DNA from: Thermohalobaculum sp039513195
GTDB lineage: Bacteria; Pseudomonadota; Alphaproteobacteria; Rhodobacterales; Rhodobacteraceae
DNA: 64,000 nt
Assembly (NCBI GenBank): GCA_039513195.1
Contig: JBCCRM010000005.1
Coordinates: 124,001-188,000, forward strand
Direction: 5' to 3'
Shown here: in pieces, positions 44,096 to 51,374 of the stretch
How the letters are laid out: each line of letters begins with the position of its first letter
Numbering within the stretch: position 1 is the first letter of the stretch
Program-made: the position numbers and the translations under genes
The notes under the pieces: model-generated
Seen by the model: the letters and a program-made list of their open reading frames with translations, nothing else
Databases searched by the model: none
Told to the model about the DNA's origin: nothing

Positions 44096-44494
44096 TCACT
44101 CGGCTGCGCTCACCTGGCTTTTCTGAGAGAGCATCTGCTTCACCAAATTCATCTGGTCTTCCAGATCGGCAATGGCACTGCTCAATTCGTCGCGTTTCGA
44201 TGTCAACTCGGTGTGATGACGCTCCGCCGCTTCCAGCGTGGCAGCGAGTTGAGTGACGCCGCTCTCGTCCACGCGGTAGAGGTCGAGCAGGTCTTTGATT
44301 TCCAATAGCGAGAAGCCGAAGCGCTTGCCGCGCAGTATCAGCTTGAGGCGCGCACGGTCGCGAACGGTGAACGTTCGACGTTGCCCGTCACGGATCGGTG
44401 CCAGCAGCTCCTTGTACTCATAGAACCGCAAGGTGCGGGGGGTCACCCCGAACTCCTGACACAACGCGCCAATGGTGTAGGTCTCTTGGCTCAT
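44096..44494 (-). CDS. MerR-family regulator of the beta-oxidation operon
   Basis: A 132-residue MerR protein. The winged helix-turn-helix covers about 6-75 (YTIGALCQEFGVTPRTLRFYEYKELL, split) and a dimerisation coiled coil about 80-125. There is no cysteine cluster for metal binding at the C-terminus, so it belongs with LiuR-like regulators of acid catabolism rather than metal sensors. It leads the operon that includes the acyl-CoA dehydrogenase, thiolase and fadJ. The upstream palindrome TTGACGTAAACGTCAA with a 19-base promoter spacer is its probable site, so autoregulation is likely. Confidence 0.9.
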   Translation of the reverse strand: MSQETYTIGALCQEFGVTPRTLRFYEYKELLAPIRDGQRRTFTVRDRARLKLILRGKRFGFSLLEIKDLLDLYRVDESGVTQLAATLEAAERHHTELTSKRDELSSAIADLEDQMNLVKQMLSQKSQVSAAE

Positions 44495-44562
44495 CCAGTG
44501 CGTTTCCCTGATCTTGGACGGCAGGCTTGCCCACTGGCAGTGTTACCCCCGTCAATGTTCCG

Positions 44563-44593
44563 AGATATGCATTACGTTGACGTAAACGTCAAT
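44563..44593 (-). promoter_or_regulatory. MerR-type promoter and operator of the fad operon
   Basis: On the minus strand TTGACG (44593-44588) and TATCTC (44568-44563) are 19 bases apart, the long spacer typical of MerR-controlled promoters. The palindrome TTGACGTAAACGTCAA (44578-44593, 7-base arms) covers the -35 box and half of the spacer. It also lies about 100 bases upstream of the divergent thioesterase genes. Confidence 0.6.
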
Positions 44594-44693
44594 AAGAATC
44601 GCATCCGTCGTAAGTTTTTTCCGTCACATTCGGTTGATCGACAGAGGCTCGCCTTTGGCGTAACCCCGGCGGGGTCTGGGGTGGAGGAAGCGC

Positions 44694-45197
44694 ATGAGCC
44701 GACAGGAGAACGACGAGCCCCAGCTGGGCGCGTTGATGCTGGGAGGGACGCAACCCCTGCTTGAGCCCGTCGGGGAGGGGGAGCTGATGAGCGGCTTGCC
44801 CTTTTCAGGAGAGATCGGCATGCGGCTGCATGGCGCCGGGGGCAGCGTTGCAATCCTCTCGGTGCCCTACGACGAACGACTGATCGGCGACCCGCAAACT
44901 GGCGTTATGCATGGGGGCGTGGTCACGGCGCTGCTGGACACGGCCTGCGGTGCGGCGGTGATGGCGGTGCCGGAAAAGCTCGAGTCGACCGCCACACTCG
45001 ATCTGAGGATCGACTACATGCGTCCGGCAAGTGTCGGACAAACGGTGTTTGCGCGGGCCGAGTGCTATCGGATCACCAGATCGGTCGCGTTTGCACGGGC
45101 GGTCGCGTTTCACGAAGGATCCGACGATCTCGTCGCGTCCGCCGCCGCTGCTTTTGTGATCGAGCGGAGCGCAAAGAGGACCAAGGCCGGTGGCTGA
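44694..45197 (+). CDS. PaaI-family hot-dog thioesterase 1
   Basis: A 167-residue hot-dog protein with the PaaI catalytic pattern VMHGGVVTALLDTACGAAV (HGG then D, about 72-88) and the central helix and sheet expected for the fold. It would hydrolyse acyl-CoA or aryl-CoA thioesters. The gene is divergent from the MerR/fad operon and overlaps the next thioesterase gene by 8 bases, so the two form a pair and are probably part of the same fatty-acid regulon. Confidence 0.85.
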   Translation: MSRQENDEPQLGALMLGGTQPLLEPVGEGELMSGLPFSGEIGMRLHGAGGSVAILSVPYDERLIGDPQTGVMHGGVVTALLDTACGAAVMAVPEKLESTATLDLRIDYMRPASVGQTVFARAECYRITRSVAFARAVAFHEGSDDLVASAAAAFVIERSAKRTKAGG

Positions 45198-45693
45198 GAC
45201 AAATCATCAAATGGCGCGAGAGGCAGACCGTGACGCCGCCCTCTCCGCCCTGACCCAGACGGTGCCCTATAATCGACTGCTCGGCGTGCGCTTCGAGCGG
45301 CTGGGCGACGAGTTGACGGCCCGGCTGCCGTTCCGCCAAGGCTTGGTCGGTAATCCTCTGTTGCCGGCGCTCCATGGTGGGGCCACCGGATCTTTCCTGG
45401 AGATAACGGCGCTGATGCAGCTCGCCTGGGACATGGTCTCGGCGGAGATCGATAAAGGTGGAGCCTGGGCAAAGGCGGTCGCGGAGGGTGCGTTCCCGGT
45501 GTTTCCGAAAACCGTCGATATCACCGTGGACTATTTGCGTTCCGGGCGCGCGCGGGACAGTTTCGCCCGGGCACGGGTGCAAAAGTCAGGGCGACGGGTG
45601 GCGCATTTGCATGTGGAGGCTTGGCAGGAGGAGCGCTTGCGGCCAATCGCGATGTTGCGTGGGAACTTCCTGATGCCCGGCCAGGGGGGCTGA
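45190..45693 (+). CDS. PaaI-family hot-dog thioesterase 2
   Basis: A 167-residue hot-dog protein starting at GTG 45190 inside the end of the first thioesterase gene; ATG 45211 is an alternative. The motif LPALHGGATGSFLEITALMQL keeps the HGG but has glutamate where PaaI proteins often have aspartate or asparagine. Sequence identity with thioesterase 1 is low, so this is not a recent duplication; they may form a heteromer or act on different thioesters. Confidence 0.82.
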   Translation: MAETNHQMAREADRDAALSALTQTVPYNRLLGVRFERLGDELTARLPFRQGLVGNPLLPALHGGATGSFLEITALMQLAWDMVSAEIDKGGAWAKAVAEGAFPVFPKTVDITVDYLRSGRARDSFARARVQKSGRRVAHLHVEAWQEERLRPIAMLRGNFLMPGQGG

Positions 45694-45762
45694 GATCAAT
45701 ACTCAGCCGTCCTCCCGGGGGTCTCTGCCGCGGCCCGATGGGGCGCGACCGGTAGGGCACCG

Positions 45763-45981
45763 TCAGCGACCGCCGACGGGGGATGCCATGGATAGATCGG
45801 CGGCGATAAAGGTCGGGTGCTGCGAACGGCGCCCGGGCAAGGGTTGGTCCATGTCATGGACGAAGGTGGCGTCGCGGGTTGCGGGCCGATCTTCGTTAGG
45901 CACGGCGTTTGGCCCTTGAGTGGACAGCATGATGGCAAAGAGCGCGATCACCACGTCCTGTTTTTGGGGGTCGAGAAACAT
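45763..45981 (-). CDS. Small hypothetical protein with strong ribosome-binding site
   Basis: A 72-residue frame beginning MFLDPQKQDVVIALFAIML, preceded by AAGGAGGACAAG, a near-perfect Shine-Dalgarno at good spacing. The N-terminal third has a short hydrophobic helix; the remainder is polar and proline-containing (NEDRPATRDATFVHDMDQP). The ribosome-binding site is the main reason to accept it. No family is recognised, and it stands alone between the thioesterase and MATE genes. Confidence 0.5.
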   Translation of the reverse strand: MFLDPQKQDVVIALFAIMLSTQGPNAVPNEDRPATRDATFVHDMDQPLPGRRSQHPTFIAADLSMASPVGGR

Positions 45982-46286
45982 CTTGTCCTCCTTCTCGCTC
46001 CACGCTCACCCGGAGGTTCACTTACCAGCCTCTTCCGTGGCAGGTACCGGGCGACGGTCCCCGTCATCGCCCGGATGCCTGATGCTGCCACGTCTGCCTC
46101 ACACGCTTTCTTATTGGTGCCCCACAAACCACTCAAATGCGGAGAGAATGTGATTTTGCGGGTCGGTAATGAGGCAAGGCGGGCGCGCCGTTCGGAACGC
46201 CAGGTTTGTGTGATTTTTGGTACAGCTATAGATGGTGCGGCTGTGGCTTGCGGTTGGGCGGTCAATGCGCCGGGGAAGGGCTTTCA
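45982..46286. other. Upstream region of the MATE gene
   Basis: These 305 bases look less GC-rich than the genes around them. On the plus strand TTTGTG (46205-46210) and TATAGA (46227-46232), 16 bases apart, form a weak candidate promoter 55 bases before the MATE start. An open frame from 46206 continues into the MATE gene but its first 27 codons do not resemble a membrane-protein start. No other gene is seen. Confidence 0.5.
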
Positions 46287-47636
46287 GTGACTGGGGAGGC
46301 TGTGTCCTCCGGGGCAATCACCTATCGGCGGGTCGCGTCCATCGCGCTGCCGGTGGTCTTCGCGAATGCCACGGTGCCGTTGCAGGGCGCAATCGACACG
46401 GCGATTATCGGCAATCAGGGCGAGGCGGTCCTGCTGGCGGCTGTGACCTTGGGTGCCAGCATCGTGACGCTGCTGTTCTCCTCCTTCAATTTCCTGCAGG
46501 TGGGCGTCTCCGGGCTGACCGCCCAGGCCTACGGCGCTGGGGATCGCCGACGGGTCATGAACACGCGGGCCCGCGCCTTCGTGGTTGCCGCGGCGGTTTC
46601 GGCAGTGCTGATTCTGCTGCAGGTCCCGATTGCGTCCCTGGGTCTGATGCTGTTCGAGGGGTCGGCTGAAGCCGAGCGCCTCGCCCGAAACTACGTGCTC
46701 ATCCTGGTCTGGGGAGCGCCCGCTCATCTCGGGACATATGCGCTGATCGGATGGTTTACGGGGCTCGAGCGGACCAATCGGCTCCTCGAGCTGCAGTTGG
46801 TGGTGTCGCTCAGCAACGTGGCGCTCAATCTCGTTTTTGTGGTTGGCCTGGGCTGGGGCGTCGAGGGTGTCGCCCTCGGCACAGCCATTGCCGCTTGGAT
46901 CGGCCTTGGCGTCGGGGTCCTGCGTGCGCGGGCAGAGGGGCGCCGGCTGGCGCCGGATTGCCGGCTCGACTGGGCGCGGGTCCTGGAACGGGCCGAGCTG
47001 CGTCAAGTGATGGCTCTCAACCGCGATATCTTCGTGCGGACGCTTTTGCTGACCGGGAGCCTCGCTTGGGTAGCGCGGCTTGGCTCGACCCAAGGCGACG
47101 TGGTGCTTGCTGCCAACGGTATCCTTCTACAGTTCCTGACCTTTTCGGCCTATGCGTTGGATGGCTTTGCGATGGCGGCGGAAACCCTGGTGGGGCAGGC
47201 CTTCGGCGGCCGGGACCGGTCGCGGTTACGCCGCGCCGTGATCGTCTCGACCGTCGCCGCGTTCCTGCTGTCGATAGCCTTCGCGGCGCTGGCCACGGGG
47301 CTGTCGGGGCCGATCGTGCGGGCCTTCACCAATGTCGACGCGGTCCGAGAGGTCGCCTTCGCCCATATCCTGTGGGCGAGCCTCATCCCTGTGATTGCGG
47401 TCTTCGCCTTTCAACTCGACGGCGTTTTCGTCGGTGCGGCCGAGGGGGCGGCTATGCGCAACGCGATGATCGTCTCGGTGGCGGTGTTCGTCCCGTCGAG
47501 CCTGATTTTGGTGGAGGCACTGGGCAATCATGGGCTGTGGCTGGGCATTTGGATTTGGCTAGCGATGCGGGCGCTGACCTTGGCTGCGCTCTATCCGCGC
47601 TTGGAGGCCCGGCTAGCCAGGTCCTGGGCGGCTTGA
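46287..47636 (+). CDS. MATE-family (DinF-like) efflux protein
   Basis: A 449-residue inner-membrane protein with about twelve hydrophobic helices in two repeats. The first repeat begins ITYRRVASIALPVVFANATVP and the second near MALNRDIFVRTLLLTGSLAW. The LQGAIDTAIIGNQG and FAMAAETLVGQAFG segments match the DinF branch of MATE exporters, which use a proton or sodium gradient to expel organic cations or protect against stress. GTG 46287 after GGGGAAGGG is chosen as the start. Substrate is unknown. Confidence 0.88.
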   Translation: MTGEAVSSGAITYRRVASIALPVVFANATVPLQGAIDTAIIGNQGEAVLLAAVTLGASIVTLLFSSFNFLQVGVSGLTAQAYGAGDRRRVMNTRARAFVVAAAVSAVLILLQVPIASLGLMLFEGSAEAERLARNYVLILVWGAPAHLGTYALIGWFTGLERTNRLLELQLVVSLSNVALNLVFVVGLGWGVEGVALGTAIAAWIGLGVGVLRARAEGRRLAPDCRLDWARVLERAELRQVMALNRDIFVRTLLLTGSLAWVARLGSTQGDVVLAANGILLQFLTFSAYALDGFAMAAETLVGQAFGGRDRSRLRRAVIVSTVAAFLLSIAFAALATGLSGPIVRAFTNVDAVREVAFAHILWASLIPVIAVFAFQLDGVFVGAAEGAAMRNAMIVSVAVFVPSSLILVEALGNHGLWLGIWIWLAMRALTLAALYPRLEARLARSWAA

Positions 47637-47659
47637 AGTGCGGAGCATCGGCAGCTGAC

Positions 47660-47700
47660 GGTTCCGCCCCGCTGACGCGGGCCGTCCTGGCCGCCGCGAC
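47660..47700 (-). repeat. 41-bp GC-rich repeat, copy 2
   Basis: Its reverse complement matches 1355-1395 at 39 of 41 positions. It lies 24 bases after the MATE stop, in the gap to the convergent pyrD gene, and can form the CCCGC-TGAC-GCGGG hairpin. A role in transcription termination is possible. Confidence 0.75.
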
Positions 47701-47806
47701 CGCCTGACGGAGAGTGGCAAGGCCGCGCCCGCGGCGGCGTGCCCGCATACGTGCCTGTGGCACCGCCGCAGGCCTTGGCGGGTTGTGCGGCGCCTCGTGG
47801 GAGAGG

Positions 47807-48862
47807 TCAGGAATGGGCACTGCCTACCGCCTCGGCGACAGAGTTGAAGCCGTCGCGAAGGAGCAGCTGATCGAGGTCCCTTGCGATCTGCCCGGGGAGC
47901 GAGATACCGCGATAGACCATGGCCGTGTAAAGCTGCACCGCGCTCGCGCCATGCCGGATGCGGGCATAGGCGTCCTCGGCGCTCTCGATCCCACCGACCC
48001 CTATCAGCGGGATGCGCCCCTCGGTCAGGCGGTAAAGGCTCGCCAGCACCGCCTCGGCGCGCGCCTTCAAAGGCCGGCCGGAGAGGCCGCCTGCCTCCTT
48101 CGCCCTAGCTGAGGCGAGAGCGTCCCGGGCAAGCGTGGTGTTGGTGGCGATGATTGCGTCGATCCGGTGCACGACGGACAATTCGGCAATCTCGGCCAAC
48201 GCTTCTGCCTCGAGATCTGGCGATATCTTCAGAAAAAGCGGCTTGGTCGCTTCCGCATCGAGGACCCTGCGTGCGGCCGTCATACGTTCGAGGAGCTCGT
48301 CCAAGGCCGCACGGGCCTGCAGAGCGCGAAGCCCCTCGGTGTTCGGCGACGATACATTCACCGTGAAGAAATCCGCGGCGTCATGGAGCGCCCGAAAGAC
48401 CGACTCATAATCCGCTGCGCGGTCCGGGCTGTCCTTGTTCGCGCCAAGATTGACACCGACCAAACCGGCGCCGCGGGCCCGGATCAGCCTGGGCCGCACA
48501 TTTACCATGCCACGATTGTTAAATCCGAGGCGGTTGATCACGGCATGATCATGGCGCAGGCGGAACAGCCGCGGCCGTGGATTGCCGGGCTGCGGGCGCG
48601 GGGTTATGGCGCCGATCTCGACGAAGCCGGGACCGGCGGCGAGAAGCGGCCGCAGCGCCTCGGCATTCTTGTCGAAGCCCGCAGCGATGCCGATCGGGTT
48701 GGGGAGCGCAAGACCGGCGATCCTCGTTTCCAGACGCGGCGCAGTGACCGGGCCCGTGCGAGGGCCCGCACCGACCCTGAGTGCCAGGAGGGCCAGGGCA
48801 TGGGCGCGTTCGGGTTCCAACAGGCCGACCGCCGCCAGACCGGCGCGTTCTAGTAGGGTCAT
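47807..48862 (-). CDS. pyrD: Dihydroorotate dehydrogenase (quinone), class 2
   Basis: A 351-residue class 2 enzyme. The N-terminal helix (MTLLERAGLAAVGLLEPERAHALAL) is the membrane and quinone-associating part. Then come IGIAAGFDKNAEAL, the NRLGFNNRGM segment, and VNVSSPNTEGLR with the catalytic serine that marks class 2. FMN contacts are in KISPDL and IGVGGIESAEDAY. It oxidises dihydroorotate to orotate in pyrimidine synthesis, feeding electrons to ubiquinone at the inner membrane. Its start overlaps the DUF952 stop (ATGA). Confidence 0.95.
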   Translation of the reverse strand: MTLLERAGLAAVGLLEPERAHALALLALRVGAGPRTGPVTAPRLETRIAGLALPNPIGIAAGFDKNAEALRPLLAAGPGFVEIGAITPRPQPGNPRPRLFRLRHDHAVINRLGFNNRGMVNVRPRLIRARGAGLVGVNLGANKDSPDRAADYESVFRALHDAADFFTVNVSSPNTEGLRALQARAALDELLERMTAARRVLDAEATKPLFLKISPDLEAEALAEIAELSVVHRIDAIIATNTTLARDALASARAKEAGGLSGRPLKARAEAVLASLYRLTEGRIPLIGVGGIESAEDAYARIRHGASAVQLYTAMVYRGISLPGQIARDLDQLLLRDGFNSVAEAVGSAHS

Positions 48863-49203
48863 TTGGCGAAGCCCGGCGGAAACCGGTGGTGGCCATCGGT
48901 GCCGATGGGCAGAGGATTCGCAGACACGACATCGCCCAATCGCAGGGATCCGTAGAGATGAGGGAAAAGCTGTCCGCCCCGGGACGGTTCCCATTTCAAC
49001 GCGTCGCCGAGGGCGGCGGCCTCTATCGCCAGCAGCATCAGGCCATCTTGCCCGGCAAAATACGTCGACACGGTCTCCGCCACCTGCGCTGCTGTCGAGA
49101 AATGCACAAAGCCGTCGGCCAGATCGACCGGGGCGCCGGCGCTCTCCCCGTGCGCCTGGAGGGCCGACCATTGATCGGCCGTCAGGATTTTGTAGATCAG
49201 CAT
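48859..49203 (-). CDS. DUF952 family protein
   Basis: A 114-residue protein of the DUF952 type: starts MLIYKILTADQW, then LADGFVHFSTAAQVAETVSTYFAGQDGLMLLAIE, and LKWEPSRGGQLFPHLYGSL. Proteins of this small family are predicted to resemble ADP-ribosyl or glutathione-transferase-linked domains, but the function is not established. The start at 49203 is chosen from the family N-terminus. It overlaps pyrD by four bases and is often found beside pyrD in alphaproteobacteria. Confidence 0.85.
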   Translation of the reverse strand: MLIYKILTADQWSALQAHGESAGAPVDLADGFVHFSTAAQVAETVSTYFAGQDGLMLLAIEAAALGDALKWEPSRGGQLFPHLYGSLRLGDVVSANPLPIGTDGHHRFPPGFAK

Positions 49204-49243
49204 CGCGCCCTGCTGGCCCATCGGTGCGCGGAGGTCAATCCCG

Positions 49244-49297
49244 GGCAGGCCCGCCACCGACCGGGGGTGGGTGGGGGAGGGAGGTGGCGGGCCTGCC
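49244..49297. other. Hairpin with a G-quadruplex-capable loop
   Basis: GGCAGGCCCGCCACC (49244-49258) pairs perfectly with 49283-49297. The 24-base loop holds GGGGGTGGGTGGGGGAGGG, four G-runs with one-base linkers, on the plus strand. It lies in the 118-base gap between the end of the DMT transporter gene and the start of the DUF952 gene. Confidence 0.65.
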
Positions 49298-49321
49298 GGA
49301 TCCAGACCACCCGCCTGCCGC

Positions 49322-50272
49322 TCAGCCCTGGGGCGGCATCGCGCGCCTGGCCTCTTTCCGCTCTGCGAGAATGCCGAGCTGCCGCTCCCGCCACAGAATA
49401 AAGAGGCCGGCGCCGATCACGATGCTGGCGCCTAGGAGCACAGCAACCTCTGGTGCTTCCCCGAAGATGAAGTACCCGATCAACAGCCCGTAGATCATCG
49501 ATGTGTAATCGAAGGGCGCGACTGTCGAGGCGTCGGCGTGGCGGTAGCTCTCGGTCAAAAAAATCTGCGCGGTACCGCCAAAGACGCCTGAGACAATCAA
49601 CAGCAGCCAGACTTCCGCCGACGGCCAGACCCAGCCGAACGGCAGCGTGAGAAGAGCCCCGAGCGAGCAGCTGACATGGAACCAAAACACGATGGCCAGC
49701 ACCGGCTCGGTCCGTGCCAGCCACCGAACGTGGATCTGGGCAAGTGCCATCAGAAAGGCCGCGACAAGCGCGGTGATCGTGCCAATCGCTTCAAGGTCGG
49801 AGCCGAAGCCGTCGCGCAAGACCGTCAGCCTCGGCCAGATCATCACGATGACACCGATCAGCCCAATGAAAACGGCGCTCCACCGATAGGCCCGGACCAC
49901 CTCGCCGAGCAGAAACACCGCCATCACCGTCGCGAGGAGCGGCGCCGCAAAGCCGATCGCAATCACCTCCGGCAGCGGCAGGAGGCCGAGCGCCGTGAAG
50001 CTGACACCCATTCCAGCGGCTCCGATGACGCCCCGTATCGCATGGGCGCGGAGATTTCTAGTCGAGGTCGCAGCGGCGAGCCGACCCCGTGCCCAGGCAT
50101 AGGCGACAACCACTGGCAGCGCGAGGAAGGCGCGGAAGAAGACGGCTTCGCCCGCCGGCACCTCCGCTTGTGCCGCCTTCACCGCCGCCGCCATCACCGA
50201 AAAGATCGCGACGGAGGCGCATTTGAGGGCGATCCCACGGACCGGCGCGCTGGCGGGTTGCACCTCAGCCAT
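49322..50272 (-). CDS. DMT/EamA-family membrane transporter
   Basis: A 316-residue protein with ten predicted membrane helices in two EamA repeats; the first contains GEAVFFRAFLALPVVVAYAW and the second MALAQIHVRWLARTEPVLAIVFWFH. EamA proteins export metabolites such as amino acids or purines, or act in the lipid and riboflavin uptake branches. The start MAEVQPASAP at 50272 overlaps the end of the GFA gene by 8 bases. Substrate unknown. Confidence 0.85.
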   Translation of the reverse strand: MAEVQPASAPVRGIALKCASVAIFSVMAAAVKAAQAEVPAGEAVFFRAFLALPVVVAYAWARGRLAAATSTRNLRAHAIRGVIGAAGMGVSFTALGLLPLPEVIAIGFAAPLLATVMAVFLLGEVVRAYRWSAVFIGLIGVIVMIWPRLTVLRDGFGSDLEAIGTITALVAAFLMALAQIHVRWLARTEPVLAIVFWFHVSCSLGALLTLPFGWVWPSAEVWLLLIVSGVFGGTAQIFLTESYRHADASTVAPFDYTSMIYGLLIGYFIFGEAPEVAVLLGASIVIGAGLFILWRERQLGILAERKEARRAMPPQG

Positions 50273-50702
50273 CGGGCTCGCGCAGGGTTGTCGGGGTCCA
50301 GCGGGCACGGCGCCTGGCGATGCGGTCGGCTGCTGTTTCGCCGTCGTAATGGACGAGCGGCGGGGCCGGGTCGAGGCGATCCCGTGCCTCCAGCACGTTC
50401 GCATTGAGAGTGGCAAAGCCCTTCCCCTCAACGTCAATGAACGCTGCCAGATAGACACCGCAGCGGGGGCAGAGCAGGAAATCGGCCGTGCCTAAGCCAA
50501 ACCGGTAGCGTGTCAGCCCGCCGGGCGCGGCGAGGATCTCGAGCATCCCTGCCGGGTCGGCCAAAGTCCTGGCGCCATGGCTGCGGCAAAAGCTGCAAGC
50601 GCAGCGGCGAAGCTGCAGCTCTGCGAGCATCGTCGGGCTGTGGAAACACAGCGTCACGCTGCCGCAATGGCAACTGCCTGCGTGGCGGTCTGCGCCGCTC
50701 AT
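50265..50702 (-). CDS. GFA-domain zinc protein
   Basis: A 145-residue protein of the GFA (glutathione-dependent formaldehyde-activating enzyme-like) family. Zinc ligands are visible in CHCGSV (about 11-14), CACSFC (about 34-39) and CPRCGVYLAAF (about 78-81). Most members outside true Gfa enzymes have unknown substrates; some may act on S-hydroxymethyl-glutathione-like adducts. The gene overlaps the DMT transporter gene by 8 bases. Confidence 0.85.
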   Translation of the reverse strand: MSGADRHAGSCHCGSVTLCFHSPTMLAELQLRRCACSFCRSHGARTLADPAGMLEILAAPGGLTRYRFGLGTADFLLCPRCGVYLAAFIDVEGKGFATLNANVLEARDRLDPAPPLVHYDGETAADRIARRRARWTPTTLREPDG

Positions 50703-50726
50703 CGCGGGAGCAGGGCGGACCTCGCC

Positions 50727-51374
50727 CTAACGGCAGCGGGTGAAGCGAACGCCGCGGATACCGTTGACCTGGCTGAGGAGATGCGTCTCTTCATCGACAT
50801 ACTGGATGATTTGCTCGGCTGGCCAGGAGGGGTGGAAGACGCGGGCATTCCGACCCTCGACCGCGAGAATTTGGTTGGCGCCCAGAGGAAGATCGTAGCC
50901 AGGTCGGACTTGCCAGACCCGATAAAGATCACCCTCGACCCGGTAACGCAGATGCGGATCCTCGCAGCTGCCCGCCCCGGTTTCCACCCACTCACCGGTC
51001 AGCCAGCTCGCAAAATGGGTCTCCTCGGCCGTAGCATCCTCATCCGCGACCGCGGCCGAGGCAGGAACGAGGAGGGCGGACAGAATCGCAACCGAACGCA
51101 ACGTGGCCCGGTCGATCCTCCGACGAGCGCCGGAGGCGACGAGCCGACCGGCCAAGCCGGATGCGGTGCCGTGGAGCGCCTGCAAACCGATGGCGAGCGC
51201 TGCGCTGGCAAAGGTCAGCGCCATAGTCGCTGCGGGGACGGTCCCAAAGGCGCGCAACGCCATCGTCCGTTCGGTATCGAACAGCACCGTCGCAAATGGC
51301 AGCAGCGCCATGGCGGCGGCGAGAAGAATGCCCATCATCATGCCTCTGAAAACCAGGTGATCGGGACGGCTCAT
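50727..51374 (-). CDS. Membrane-anchored hypothetical protein
   Basis: A 215-residue protein. Two or three hydrophobic helices (about 8-32, 42-66 and a signal-like segment near 92-108 ending ASAAVADED) are followed by a soluble C-terminal domain with FASWLTGEWVETGAGSCEDPHLRYRVEGDLYRV, RVFHPSWPAEQIIQYVD and a terminal FTRCR. Two cysteines could form a disulfide in the periplasm. The start overlaps the aminotransferase stop (ATGA). No family is recognised; it could also be a fusion of a small membrane protein and a secreted domain. Confidence 0.7.
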   Translation of the reverse strand: MSRPDHLVFRGMMMGILLAAAMALLPFATVLFDTERTMALRAFGTVPAATMALTFASAALAIGLQALHGTASGLAGRLVASGARRRIDRATLRSVAILSALLVPASAAVADEDATAEETHFASWLTGEWVETGAGSCEDPHLRYRVEGDLYRVWQVRPGYDLPLGANQILAVEGRNARVFHPSWPAEQIIQYVDEETHLLSQVNGIRGVRFTRCR

